Positions 33,370 through 43,639 of a DNA stretch of 64,000 bases are shown piece by piece. The position numbers and the translations under genes are program-made. The stretch's first letter is position 1. Each line of letters starts with the position of its first letter. Under the pieces are notes generated by a model. That model had not been told where the DNA came from. It ran no database searches and was given only the letters and a program-made list of their open reading frames with translations. The stretch comes from Sulfurovum sp. (GTDB taxonomy: Bacteria; Campylobacterota; Campylobacteria; Campylobacterales; Sulfurovaceae), in assembly GCA_027082955.1 (NCBI GenBank), contig JALWTA010000038.1, positions 1 to 64,000 of the forward strand, in the 5' to 3' direction.

Positions 33370-35685
33370 TTAAAATTTCGTTCCCATAGAAAATTCAAAG
33401 TGGGAAACCTGATCCCCCGGTTTATCATCAAGCGGATATCCAAATACAAGGTTGATCGGACCAAATCCAGACTGCCACTCTACAACAACACCTGCAGAGG
33501 AACGTTTAATATCCGGCTGATCATAATATCGTCTTACACCATTTTGGTCAGTGTAGGGTTCTGGATCCATCCCAACAATACCATAGTCATAGAAGAATGC
33601 CAAGCGCATCTTTGCTGCCTTTGAAAGCGGAATACTCGCTTCGACACTGACTGAAGTACGGTAGGTACCTCCAATACGCTCTCCTGTAGGCAGAACAGGG
33701 GCAAGTGTATAGGGCTGGAACCCTCTGACACTTCCGATACCTCCCATGAAAAGACGTTCCGCGATCGGGAGTTTCTCATCTTCACTGCGTCGCTTAATAT
33801 AGGTTCCTCTTGCTTTTAAACGCAAGATCAAATCATAATCAATCAAATCTTCCATACCATAGAACGCACCAAACTTCGCATTGATCTTATTGAATGTACC
33901 GTAACCTGCAGGATAGGTTGTTGCATTATAGTCATTACCATCAAGCTGGGCAAACTCGGCGTTCAAAGCTGCAATATACCCTTCTCTTGGCAGATAGTAG
34001 TCATCGGTATTATCAAATGATATCCCCGCAAAGCCAGAAAGTTTTTTATACTGATCATTATAAAGCCGTCTTTGGATATCGTTCAGTCCATTACTATTTT
34101 TGTTATAGGTCGATTTGTTGTCAACATAACCAATACCGACAGATGCATACCAATGCTTCAAAAACTGTCGTCCAATATTCAATGAACCGCCTAGGGTATC
34201 TTCCGTATAGTCTATATATTCATAGTTTCTTTTATAAAGGCTCAATCCAAGACTGTACATACTGTCCCAGATTTTAGGATTGATGAATGAGAGGTTGTAG
34301 CTTTTGGAAACTTTTGAAATATCAAATCCCAAACTGCCTGTAATCCCCGTACCAAAAAGGTTCTTATCCGAAACACTTGCATTGACCATCAACCCTTCAT
34401 AGCTTCCGTATCCGCCACCCAGCGAGATCGTACCGGTAGAAGCCTCTTTGACCTTTACCAAAAGATCGATCTGATCATCTGAAACCCGTCGACTCTGTAT
34501 ATCGACACTCTCAAAAAATCCTGTACGTCCCAAGGCATGCTTGCTCTCTTTGAGATCTGTTGCATTAAATATATCACCTGGTGCCAGGTAGATATAACGG
34601 CGGATAACCCTGTCTCTGGTTGTATCGTTACCTGAAATCAAAACATCATGGATCTTCACTTTCTTACCAGGCTGGATCACATATTGCAGGCTGACTACTT
34701 TGGATTTAGGATCTTTGTGCATCTGCGGCAGTACTTTTGCATAGGCATACCCCAAGTCTCCGATCTTGCTTTTGATCATATTGATATCTTTACGCATTTT
34801 CTTAATATTGAACACGCGTCCTTTGCTGAGTTTCAGCTCACTGAGTATCTCTTCTGTATTCAGTCCTTTTACATTGTGAGAAACGGAAATATTACCGACA
34901 CGATATTGCGGTCCCTCTTTGATATCATAATCGATCTGTGCCGTGTAGTTACTGTAATCCACTTTCATCAACGGGCTGCTGACCTCTGCATCCAAATAAC
35001 CATGCTCCATATAGGTCTCTTTGATGCGATAAGCATCATATTGAAGCTGATCAACCTTGACCTCCCCGTCATTCATAAATGGTATCCAGCCAAGGAAATC
35101 TTCTTCCTTATTGGCAAGGCTGTGTTCGAGATCACTTTTACTCAATGCTTTGGCTCCCCGGAAGTTGATCTTCTTTATTTTGATCTTCTCCCCTTTGTTC
35201 ACATCAAATTCAATCGCAACAGCACTCTTCCCGACAGGTGTCTCTTTTACTTCCACTACTGAATCATAATTACCGTCTCTCTGCAATTTGGCGATCAATG
35301 CTTTTTTCGCTTTCTCAATATGTTCAGGATCGTAAAGGTCACCTTTTTTCAAGCCGATCTCTTTACGTATTTTATCTCCTTCGTCTGCAGATCCGACACC
35401 CTTTATCTCGATACTTGCTATCGCTTTTTTTTCTTTAAAGTGATAAATCAGCGTCCCGCCGTCACGGTCGACCCAAACATCATTAAAGTACCCTTGATTG
35501 AAAAAATTAACGATCGATTGGTTTATTTTTGCGATATCCATCTCTTCACCGACACGCAGTCCTGCTACTTCCAATGCAACTGATTTGGAGAGATGATGCA
35601 ATCCGTCAAACTTGATCTGCGTGATTTTCTGTGCCAGCAGCAAAGAGCCTACAAGCATCCAGGAGAGTACGATTTTTCTTACCAT
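33370..35685 (-). CDS. bamA: Outer membrane protein assembly factor BamA
   Basis: POTRA repeats and C-terminal barrel; RLFMGGIGSVRGFQ. Confidence 0.93.
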   Translation of the reverse strand: MVRKIVLSWMLVGSLLLAQKITQIKFDGLHHLSKSVALEVAGLRVGEEMDIAKINQSIVNFFNQGYFNDVWVDRDGGTLIYHFKEKKAIASIEIKGVGSADEGDKIRKEIGLKKGDLYDPEHIEKAKKALIAKLQRDGNYDSVVEVKETPVGKSAVAIEFDVNKGEKIKIKKINFRGAKALSKSDLEHSLANKEEDFLGWIPFMNDGEVKVDQLQYDAYRIKETYMEHGYLDAEVSSPLMKVDYSNYTAQIDYDIKEGPQYRVGNISVSHNVKGLNTEEILSELKLSKGRVFNIKKMRKDINMIKSKIGDLGYAYAKVLPQMHKDPKSKVVSLQYVIQPGKKVKIHDVLISGNDTTRDRVIRRYIYLAPGDIFNATDLKESKHALGRTGFFESVDIQSRRVSDDQIDLLVKVKEASTGTISLGGGYGSYEGLMVNASVSDKNLFGTGITGSLGFDISKVSKSYNLSFINPKIWDSMYSLGLSLYKRNYEYIDYTEDTLGGSLNIGRQFLKHWYASVGIGYVDNKSTYNKNSNGLNDIQRRLYNDQYKKLSGFAGISFDNTDDYYLPREGYIAALNAEFAQLDGNDYNATTYPAGYGTFNKINAKFGAFYGMEDLIDYDLILRLKARGTYIKRRSEDEKLPIAERLFMGGIGSVRGFQPYTLAPVLPTGERIGGTYRTSVSVEASIPLSKAAKMRLAFFYDYGIVGMDPEPYTDQNGVRRYYDQPDIKRSSAGVVVEWQSGFGPINLVFGYPLDDKPGDQVSHFEFSMGTKF

Positions 35686-35820
35686 AGAGAGTCACCTTAA
35701 AAATAATTTGCATTAATTTTATCGTCTTTTCAATAAGAGACGTATGAAAAAATGCTATAATCCCACAAACGCCCCGAGAGCGTGTTTTGAGGGGGAACTC
35801 ACGTGTACAAAAGGAAGCGC

Positions 35821-36660
35821 ATGAAAGCAAAGACAATCGGTATTGTGGGACTTGGACTGATGGGAGGCTCTCTTTCACTTGCACTTCAAAAAACAGAAGT
35901 AAAACACCGTTTCATCGGACTTGATCACAACCAGAAACACTGCACAGAAGCACTGAAGCTCGGACTGGTTGACGAGATAGTCGATTCCCTCGATGCCATC
36001 AGTAACTGTGACATTATCATCCTGACTATTCCCGTAGATGGCATCATCTCCGTAGCACAGCAGCTTCGTCCCCAAAACCCAGACTGTACTGTCATTGATC
36101 TAGGCAGCACCAAAGCAAAAATCTCCGCGAATATTCCCAAAGAAACCAGACACTTTTTTGTCACAGCACACCCCATGACAGGAACGGAAAAGTTTGGTCC
36201 CTCCGCTGCACTTCCTGACCTTTACGAAGGCAAAGTGGTTGTACTGTGTGACATGGAAAAGAGTGGTGAGATACAGCAGACCAGAGCCAAAAAACTCTTT
36301 ACCTCTATCGGTATGAAACTGGTCTTCATGGATGCCAAAGCACATGACCGTCATGCCGCCTTCATCTCGCACATGCCTCATGCACTCAGCTATGCCCTTG
36401 CCAATGCTGTCATGCGTCAGGAAGACCCCCAAAGCATTGTAGCCCTTGCAGGCGGCGGGTTCAAAGACATGAGCCGTATCGCCAAGTCAAGTCCAAATAT
36501 GTGGGAGGATATCTTCCGACAGAACAAAACCAACCTCATCGATGCGATAGAAGCGTTTGAAAAAGAGCTCAAAGCCTGTCGCCAAATGGTTGAAGATGAA
36601 GCCTGGGGAGAACTTAATAGCTGGATGCAGGAGGCAAATGCCCTTCATGATATTTTATAG
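35821..36660 (+). CDS. tyrA: Prephenate dehydrogenase
   Basis: IGIVGLGLMGGSLSLAL, HPMTGTEKFGPSAA; likely start MKAKT. Confidence 0.9.
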   Translation: MKAKTIGIVGLGLMGGSLSLALQKTEVKHRFIGLDHNQKHCTEALKLGLVDEIVDSLDAISNCDIIILTIPVDGIISVAQQLRPQNPDCTVIDLGSTKAKISANIPKETRHFFVTAHPMTGTEKFGPSAALPDLYEGKVVVLCDMEKSGEIQQTRAKKLFTSIGMKLVFMDAKAHDRHAAFISHMPHALSYALANAVMRQEDPQSIVALAGGGFKDMSRIAKSSPNMWEDIFRQNKTNLIDAIEAFEKELKACRQMVEDEAWGELNSWMQEANALHDIL

Positions 36661-38544
36661 CCTATACCGATAACTCACAACCACCGACGCTTTTTTGTGA
36701 ATACTCTGAAGTATAGCCTCTTTCAAACGTCGTTTCTCTTCAGGCGAAAGTATGCCTGTACTGACCACTTCACACGCGATAGTCTCTTTCTCTCCCTGAT
36801 GCAGCACTTTTACGTTGTTGAGCGTGACATCATGTCCGCCTACATTGAAAGTATGGTGTGTGAGGGTGCTCTGTATTGCAATATCTTCCTGCATCTGTCT
36901 GAATGCACTGTAAAGCGGCATGAAGACAAGTGCAACGATCATAAGCCACACCATCACCCCCTTTCTTGCAAGATGGAGGGGAGAGAACCCAAGTACCGTA
37001 AAAGTCAGTGCCGCTGCAAGCACAATACCCACAAGGTTGGTCACAAAGAGCAAAAAGGCGCTGTAGAACATATGCCACTGCCCCCATCCCAGACCAATGC
37101 CCGAAACTGCGATCGGCGGCACCAACGCCACGGCAATTGCCACGCCGGCAAGCGAACTAGCAATCTTCTCATTGCTCTTTACATACGCAGCAGCCACTCC
37201 TGAAACAATCGCAATAAAGAGATCCAGTATCGTCGGGCTCAAACGTCCTGCCATTTCCGGTGTAAGGCGTTCTATAGGGGTCAACAGTGAGGTCAGTGCC
37301 GCTGTCAGTATCACAGCAAGTACACCTATGGCTATCGTTTTGGCACCGCTGCCAAGCAAAGCACCATCCTGACGCAGCACTCCCATACTAAGCGAAATGA
37401 TCGGCTGCATCAGAGGAGCCAAGAGCATTGCACCGATGATGACCGATGAGGAGTTGACAAAAAGCCCGAAAGTTGCGATCAGTGTCGAGAGGATCAAGAG
37501 TGTCAAAAAAGTACTACTCAGCCTGCTCTCTTCCCTGAGGTTGGTAAAGAGTGCGGCATACTGTTCACGGCTTGCATGCGAAAAGAGAGGAATCCCTTCG
37601 CCAAGGAACCCTATGCGCTCCTCATCAGATGGCAGATGATCGACCTTGATCGACTCTTTGGTATTTTTCTCTCTGCTGTTTTGCTCCCAAAACGCTTCAC
37701 CCACACTAAGTCGGAGTACTGCCTGTTTGGTCTCAAGACTGGCAGGGCTCTCTCCTGCTTCCTGAGAGTCGATCACAATCGGCAGAGGGGTTTGGGGTTC
37801 AATATCGATCAAAGAACTCCTGATAAACCCAACCGAAGCAGGCAGTCTGCTTGGTGTCAAGTGCGACACAAGAGATTTAAAAAGATACCCGACATACTGA
37901 AGCATCGACTGGGGAGAGAGAATCACCACCGTAGACTTTCCGTCCATCACACTCAGCTCTGAAGCGATCAGCTTGGAGGCGAAAGTGCGGTTATTGTACT
38001 CAATACCGACCACACCGCAAGCAGAAAGCTTCATCTCATTGCCGTTGGCAACGGTGATCTTCATCTTAGTATGCTTTAGTTGTTTGACACGGGAAAGTGT
38101 TTTCCAAAAATGTCCCAACCGCTCTCTCCAGCTCTTTTGACCGATGCTGTTCTCAAACTGATCAAGCGGCGGTGCTTCACCTATGACCGATTCTTGAAGT
38201 ACGATCTGTCCGTTACAGTAAAGCAGATCTATCCGCTCTTCTGTAGGTTCCAGTGCCAGCTTTACAGCATCTTCAAGCTTGGAGGGCAGTGCGAACGTTC
38301 TTCTGAGGTTTTTCTGTTCATCCATCGGGATGATTCCCAGCGTGATATCTTTTTCCAATACTATCGGAATCACACGTTTTATTGCTTCAAGCGAACCACT
38401 GACGATCAGATGGGTTAGATTTTCTGGGTGCTGTGTCAAAAAAGTATCGATTGGCACGATCTGCACCTCATCAGGCAGAAGTGTCAATGCTTTGACCTCT
38501 TCTACCAACGTTTCCAGTCCGGTCTCATACAGGTAAAAAATCAT
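36655..38544 (-). CDS. DUF389/TIGR00341-family membrane protein
   Basis: LILSTLIATFGLFVNSSSVIIGAMLLAPLMQPIISLSMG. Confidence 0.85.
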   Translation of the reverse strand: MIFYLYETGLETLVEEVKALTLLPDEVQIVPIDTFLTQHPENLTHLIVSGSLEAIKRVIPIVLEKDITLGIIPMDEQKNLRRTFALPSKLEDAVKLALEPTEERIDLLYCNGQIVLQESVIGEAPPLDQFENSIGQKSWRERLGHFWKTLSRVKQLKHTKMKITVANGNEMKLSACGVVGIEYNNRTFASKLIASELSVMDGKSTVVILSPQSMLQYVGYLFKSLVSHLTPSRLPASVGFIRSSLIDIEPQTPLPIVIDSQEAGESPASLETKQAVLRLSVGEAFWEQNSREKNTKESIKVDHLPSDEERIGFLGEGIPLFSHASREQYAALFTNLREESRLSSTFLTLLILSTLIATFGLFVNSSSVIIGAMLLAPLMQPIISLSMGVLRQDGALLGSGAKTIAIGVLAVILTAALTSLLTPIERLTPEMAGRLSPTILDLFIAIVSGVAAAYVKSNEKIASSLAGVAIAVALVPPIAVSGIGLGWGQWHMFYSAFLLFVTNLVGIVLAAALTFTVLGFSPLHLARKGVMVWLMIVALVFMPLYSAFRQMQEDIAIQSTLTHHTFNVGGHDVTLNNVKVLHQGEKETIACEVVSTGILSPEEKRRLKEAILQSIHKKASVVVSYRYRL

Positions 38545-38561
38545 GGGGTATTATAACGAGA

Positions 38562-40094
38562 CTATCTAAAACGTGCTACCATCTCCTTGAGCTCTTTTTT
38601 GTCAATCTTGACACGCTTGTCACCACGTTTTTTGGCATAGAGTTTACGTACCATCGCTTCGACTTCAGGGTCTTCACTCATATGTCCATAAAGTATCTTC
38701 AACGCTTCAGATTCGTTGAATGGGCGCGATGCACGTTTAAAGCGTAGCTTCAAGCCAAGATACATGCTTGCCATCCCTGCCCCAAAAGCAAGTACCAACA
38801 TCCACCAGCTGCTTTGAAGCGATGCGCCGGACACAGCAGGGGCTTCTTGCGGATTGTCTGCTTTTGGCGGGGTGATATTGCTGTGTACCGTACCACTTTC
38901 ATTGTTAGAAGAAACATTTGACGATACTGATGCAGCAGTATGTTTGGAGGCTTCTACATGCACACTGTATCCGGGTATGGTCAATGTTTTTGACGATTTG
39001 CTTTGTGGATCATACGCTTTCAATGTCTGTTCAGGGATTGTAAAATCACTGTCGGCAATAAAGACAAACTTCTTGATATAGGTACTTTTGATCTTGTCTC
39101 CAATCACCTCCGTTGTCACTTTTGCATCATCACTGTAAACAGTCACCCCGTCAATCTCATAGTTTGGCATCTCGTAATCTTCCAGACTGCCGTCTCCTTC
39201 GATGGTTATAGTCAGGTTGACAGGTTTATTGGCTTTGGTGACATTTTTGTCCAAAGTACTGTCAACATAGAAATGTCCTATCAAGTCAGCATCCTGTGGT
39301 GCAGGATCAACCTTAATATCGAGCGCATTGGAGACAATCGGCTTCCAGATCGTACCAAAGAAGCGTCCGAAAATATCACGGCGGCTGGTATCTGCCAGCC
39401 CAATCTTCGCCGTTGCCGGTGTGATGTGGTAGTTACCTGGTTTCTCTGGTATCAACACATAACGAAGTTCGGTGATCTGATGATCCCCTTTCATATAACG
39501 CTTGGGATCATTGATCTCTTTGACCAAAAAGCCTTTGAACTCCGGACGCTGATACTGTGGGTTGTCCGAAAGCCTAATATTGTTTCGTAATGCAAAATAG
39601 ACCGTAACTACCAACGGTTCACCGACTATGACATGCGTTTTGTTTGCACTCATTTTCAGGCTGTATGCACCGCTCTCTAGGCTTTTGGGTGCCGTTGACT
39701 TGACCACTTTCAATGTAAGCGGCTTGGTGTGGTACACTTTGCCGTCGATCGTCACACTGTAAGAGGGGATTTGCATCGACTTGGTCGGTACAAAGGTCAG
39801 TATCAGGTCAGTCGTATGGGTAATACTGCTGTTGCCGTTGATCACCTGCATGGAGGTGTGCTGTGTCTGGCTTCTGCCAAGCACCGGTACACCGTCTATC
39901 TGGGTGATGTTTGGAAACTGCGCACGGTCGCCTTCTGCAATGATGCGAAGCTGTGCTGTATTGCCCTCCACTACCTCTTTTTGTGAAAGTACCGCTTCGA
40001 CACTGTCAGCATAAACCAACCCTGTGAAAAGTGTCACAAATACCCACAACGGCAATAGTACTCTGTATTTTACTTTTAAGGTTTTATGTTTCAT
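38562..40094 (-). CDS. batD: BatD-family protein
   Basis: Signal peptide, oxygen-tolerance (BatD) type beta-domains, C-terminal TM; downstream of batABC-like genes. Confidence 0.82.
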   Translation of the reverse strand: MKHKTLKVKYRVLLPLWVFVTLFTGLVYADSVEAVLSQKEVVEGNTAQLRIIAEGDRAQFPNITQIDGVPVLGRSQTQHTSMQVINGNSSITHTTDLILTFVPTKSMQIPSYSVTIDGKVYHTKPLTLKVVKSTAPKSLESGAYSLKMSANKTHVIVGEPLVVTVYFALRNNIRLSDNPQYQRPEFKGFLVKEINDPKRYMKGDHQITELRYVLIPEKPGNYHITPATAKIGLADTSRRDIFGRFFGTIWKPIVSNALDIKVDPAPQDADLIGHFYVDSTLDKNVTKANKPVNLTITIEGDGSLEDYEMPNYEIDGVTVYSDDAKVTTEVIGDKIKSTYIKKFVFIADSDFTIPEQTLKAYDPQSKSSKTLTIPGYSVHVEASKHTAASVSSNVSSNNESGTVHSNITPPKADNPQEAPAVSGASLQSSWWMLVLAFGAGMASMYLGLKLRFKRASRPFNESEALKILYGHMSEDPEVEAMVRKLYAKKRGDKRVKIDKKELKEMVARFR

Positions 40095-40134
40095 ATTCTA
40101 TTCCTTATGATTCATTAATAATACTACGAAATTA

Positions 40135-40186
40135 GGAACCGACGGCTTTAGCCTCGCTTTACTTCGGGACTAAAGTCTCCGATTCC
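40135..40186. repeat. Imperfect palindrome of two CGAGGCTAAA..TTCC-type units
   Basis: GGAACCGACGGCTTTAGCCTCG / CGGGACTAAAGTCTCCGATTCC; single related unit at 48677-48698. Confidence 0.75.
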
Positions 40187-40232
40187 AAAATATTTGTACA
40201 TTGATACCGATCCGACATCTTATCCAATCGCA

Positions 40233-41165
40233 TTACCACGGTTTGATATCCTTCCGTTCTTTAGGCTTTCCGCCGCCCATCTGGTACATCATTGTCGGTG
40301 TCTTCTTCTGTCCCATCTTCTTCAACAGACGTTTGAGTTCAGCCTGTTTAAGCTTCTCCTCTTTACTCATTTTCTGTTTTTTGGGGGTACCTGAAGCGGC
40401 AGACTGGTTACCCTTCTTATTTTCGGGTTTCTCTTTTTTCTGCCCGCTTTTGGACTTGTCACCTTTCTTCTTTTGATCCTCTTTTTTCTTGTTGCCCTGT
40501 TTTTTCTGATCTCTCTTTTTATCCTGATCTTTTTTCTTGTCGTTTTGTTTGTTCTGCTTGTTCTGTTTCTGCTGGTTTTTGTTGCCGTTTTTTTTCTGAT
40601 CTTTGTTTTGTTTGTTCTTTTGACCACTCTTTTTGTTCTGGTTGTTCTTCTTTTGGTCTTTATTCTGTTTCTTTTGCTGATCGTTTTTCTTCTGGTTTTT
40701 GTTTTGTTTGTTCTGCTTGTTCTGTTTCTGCTGCTGTTTCTTTTTCTGTTGTTGCTGTTGCTTCTTCCGCTTTGCAAGTTCAAGGTTGAAACGGGTATCT
40801 TTGTCCTCCCGAATCTTCAGCGCTTTTTCATACGCATCAATGGCTTTGTCAAGCTTGTTCTGCATAAAGTAGCTGTTGCCCACATTGTGCAGACGCTGTG
40901 CCTCATCAACGCCTTTGCCTTTGGCTTGTTCATACGCTTTGAGTGCCGCATCATAGTTTTTGGACTTATAGTAGGCATTACCCGCATCATACGCTTTCTG
41001 CGGTACATTCTTCTCTAGTGTGTTAAAAAGAGCTGCACTCTTGCTGTAGGCTTTTGCCTTGTACGCCTCATTTGCCTCTTTAATCGTCTTAAAATCGGTC
41101 AACCCCGCATAAAGAGGCATCCAGACTAAAAGCAGCATCAATATTTTCTTTAAAACGCTTCTCAT
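40233..41165 (-). CDS. TPR-containing BatC-like protein with Lys/Gln/Asn-rich C-terminal region
   Basis: TPR segment KSKNYDAALKAYEQAKGKGVDEAQRLHNVGNSYFMQNKLDKAIDAYEKAL followed by KQNKNQKK low complexity. Confidence 0.82.
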   Translation of the reverse strand: MRSVLKKILMLLLVWMPLYAGLTDFKTIKEANEAYKAKAYSKSAALFNTLEKNVPQKAYDAGNAYYKSKNYDAALKAYEQAKGKGVDEAQRLHNVGNSYFMQNKLDKAIDAYEKALKIREDKDTRFNLELAKRKKQQQQQKKKQQQKQNKQNKQNKNQKKNDQQKKQNKDQKKNNQNKKSGQKNKQNKDQKKNGNKNQQKQNKQNKQNDKKKDQDKKRDQKKQGNKKKEDQKKKGDKSKSGQKKEKPENKKGNQSAASGTPKKQKMSKEEKLKQAELKRLLKKMGQKKTPTMMYQMGGGKPKERKDIKPW

Positions 41166-42154
41166 GACTTTGCTCCTTTGCGTGTACGCTGTTCAAAACG
41201 CGGGAATGAACTAAACCCGATCAGTAGCAGAAAAAGTCCCACGATCAACGGCACATAGAAATACTCGGTACGCTGTTTGATCACCACTTTCCCCTGTGAG
41301 CGCATTTTGTACTTGGCATGGATCAGATCTGCCAGTTTTTTCATATCATCTTTTCCGTTACCTGCGATCACATAGACACCGCCGTTGTCTTTGGCAAGCA
41401 GCCCAAGTGCATCATTACGCTGTGTAATGGCAATGGTACCGTCTTTCATTGTCAGCGGTTTTCCATCATTGTCAAGTACAGGGGCACCTTTTTTCGTACC
41501 TACCAGTACCGCGTAGAGGTCAATGTTGTTTGCCTTGAGAATATCTGCAAATCCGGCGATCGCCTCTTCATCCCCGCCATCGGTAAAGAGGACAAGGATT
41601 TTGGGTTTCTTCTTCTCCAGTACTCCGGCAGCCAGATTGCCAAGTGCGCTGAAATCGGTCGAACCCATATTGATATAGCTCTCATCCACCCCTTGAAGCA
41701 GCATTTTCAGTGTCTCTTTGTCGGAGGTAAAGGGTGCGACAATGAATGAAGAGTAGGCAAACGCCGCCACACCGATCTCATCACTTGGCATGCCATCAAA
41801 GAACTGCATCATCTTCTTTTTGGCAAACGCAAGACGGTTGGGGTAGACATCTTTGCTGCGCATCGATCCGGAGATATCCAGCGCGGTCAACACCGTCAGC
41901 CCCTGCACATCGACACGCTTCTCTCCCTCGTTGACAACCGGACGCGCCATAGCAACGATCATAAAAAAGATTGCACTAAAGAGGATAATATTCCGCAGCC
42001 GCTGCGGTATACTCTCATTGCCTGCACTCAGCCGCTCAAGTACTTTCGCATCAAAAATACGAGAAAGCCGCTCTTTATTGGTAGAAACCAACACAGCAAA
42101 GAGCACAAACGGCACAATCATCACCCAAAAGAGGTAAGGGTAAACAAACTCCAT
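41162..42154 (-). CDS. BatB-like VWA-domain protein
   Basis: VLTALDISGSMRSKDVYPNRLAFAKK (MIDAS); start ATG at 42154 preceded by GGAGG. Confidence 0.88.
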   Translation of the reverse strand: MEFVYPYLFWVMIVPFVLFAVLVSTNKERLSRIFDAKVLERLSAGNESIPQRLRNIILFSAIFFMIVAMARPVVNEGEKRVDVQGLTVLTALDISGSMRSKDVYPNRLAFAKKKMMQFFDGMPSDEIGVAAFAYSSFIVAPFTSDKETLKMLLQGVDESYINMGSTDFSALGNLAAGVLEKKKPKILVLFTDGGDEEAIAGFADILKANNIDLYAVLVGTKKGAPVLDNDGKPLTMKDGTIAITQRNDALGLLAKDNGGVYVIAGNGKDDMKKLADLIHAKYKMRSQGKVVIKQRTEYFYVPLIVGLFLLLIGFSSFPRFEQRTRKGAKS

Positions 42155-42179
42155 CAATGCACCTCCCTTTGGAGGTGGG

Positions 42180-42293
42180 TGAATAGTGAATAGTGCGCCC
42201 GAACAAAGTGACAAGTGCCCTTGGGGTAAATAGTGAATAGTTTTGGTTTGCGTTGCTTTGCAACACTTCTATAATTTTTAATTTTTAATTTTT
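42180..42293 (-). repeat. Composite element: hairpin GTGTTGC-AAA-GCAACGC + AAACC + AAAA + CTATTCA/CTATTTA heptamers; (AATTTTT)x3 on the other side
   Basis: Heptamers at 42227-42240 and 42180-42193 (minus sense); hairpin 42250-42266; (AATTTTT)x3 at 42273-42293. Confidence 0.85.
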
Positions 42294-42304
42294 CCTTTTT
42301 CATT

Positions 42305-43222
42305 TTATATGCCTCTCTGATTTCTAAAATAGATAAAGAGCAGCAGACTCAACACGGCAAGAAAGAGCGGATAGACATACAAGTAGGTATGCTCTACCAC
42401 TTTCTTGTCATTAAGCTTGGTCGCTTCCATCTTGTCTATTTCATCATAGACCCGCTGCAGCGCGTGAGCATTGTCCGCTCCAAAGGCTTCGCCGTGTCCG
42501 GCTTTTGCCAAGGCACTCAGATAGGCTGCATCATAGTCTCTTGGTCCGCCTATACCGATGGCATAAAGCTTGATATCACGTTTTTCGATCATGCTTTTGA
42601 CATCCTGAAACGGCACTTTGCTCATATTGTCCATCCCGTCAGTAAGCAAAATCACGATCTTGCTCTTTGCCTTGCTTTTACTGAGCATATTGTATGCCTG
42701 TACCAGCGCATCGTTAATAGCAGTCTTTCTTCCGGCAATACCAAGTTTCTGCATTCTTGTGATATTCGTCAGAAATTCCTTTTCAAATGTCAACGGTGAA
42801 GCGATAAACGCCACGTCAGCAAAGGTAACCATCCCGATGCGGTCACTCTTTCGTTTCTGGATAAAATCTTCCACCACCTCTTTGACCACATCAAATTTGC
42901 TTTTAAAGATATCGTTTGGGTCAAACCCCTGCTGGCGCATTGAGCCTGAACTGTCGATCACAAGGACAATATCTCGCCCCTCTTTTTTGGAATTGGTATA
43001 GCTCTTTGTAATGACAGGAGATGCCAGTGCCGTTACCGCCGCAACAATACCGACCCATTTAAGCCAGTGTAGCAGTGTACTTTTCCGGCTCTCACCGGCA
43101 ATCAGTGTCGCCACATGGGGGAAAAAGATTGCACGGCTTCTCTCTTTGCACCATTTTGCACATACCAAAAAGAGTAAAATGACCAAAAATGCCAATGGGT
43201 ATTCAAAACTAAATTGACTCAT
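42305..43222 (-). CDS. BatA-like VWA-domain protein
   Basis: VLVIDSSGSMRQQGFDPNDIFKSK; likely start MSQFSFEYPL. Confidence 0.88.
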   Translation of the reverse strand: MSQFSFEYPLAFLVILLFLVCAKWCKERSRAIFFPHVATLIAGESRKSTLLHWLKWVGIVAAVTALASPVITKSYTNSKKEGRDIVLVIDSSGSMRQQGFDPNDIFKSKFDVVKEVVEDFIQKRKSDRIGMVTFADVAFIASPLTFEKEFLTNITRMQKLGIAGRKTAINDALVQAYNMLSKSKAKSKIVILLTDGMDNMSKVPFQDVKSMIEKRDIKLYAIGIGGPRDYDAAYLSALAKAGHGEAFGADNAHALQRVYDEIDKMEATKLNDKKVVEHTYLYVYPLFLAVLSLLLFIYFRNQRGI

Positions 43223-43616
43223 CTGCCACCTGCACAAACAGTTTATATTGGTTCAATGTATCCTGATCGACCTCATCGACCTCTTTTTTGTATTTGTACT
43301 TTTCCAGCATTGGTTCAAGCTGGGCAAAAAGCTCTTTTCGCCTCTCATCCGTTGCCAAAAGCCTTGCGTAGTGTGTCGCTTCATAGGCTGCTTTTTTGCT
43401 GTTGCTCCAGTCTATGGACTTGAGTGCCGCAAGATACGCTTTGGCAAGGTTTTTCTTGCGGTTCTCCCACAGCTTTTTGGCAACAAAAAAGAGAATGCCA
43501 AGCCCAAGCAGCACCCCAAAGCCTATCAGCCCCCAGTAGATGTAAAAACTGCTGTCGGGGATCTCTATCAGCGGCTTGATATCACGCAGTTGCGCCGTCA
43601 AATTCTGCTCATTCAT
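43209..43616 (-). CDS. DUF4381-like membrane protein of the MoxR/Bat operon
   Basis: Single TM, operon position. Confidence 0.6.
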   Translation of the reverse strand: MNEQNLTAQLRDIKPLIEIPDSSFYIYWGLIGFGVLLGLGILFFVAKKLWENRKKNLAKAYLAALKSIDWSNSKKAAYEATHYARLLATDERRKELFAQLEPMLEKYKYKKEVDEVDQDTLNQYKLFVQVADESI

Positions 43617-43639
43617 ACAAATACTCCTCTTCTTTCAAC

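Noticed and set aside
36655-38544. DUF389 membrane protein as part of a new system
   Set aside because: Widespread family of unknown function; no accessory partners nearby
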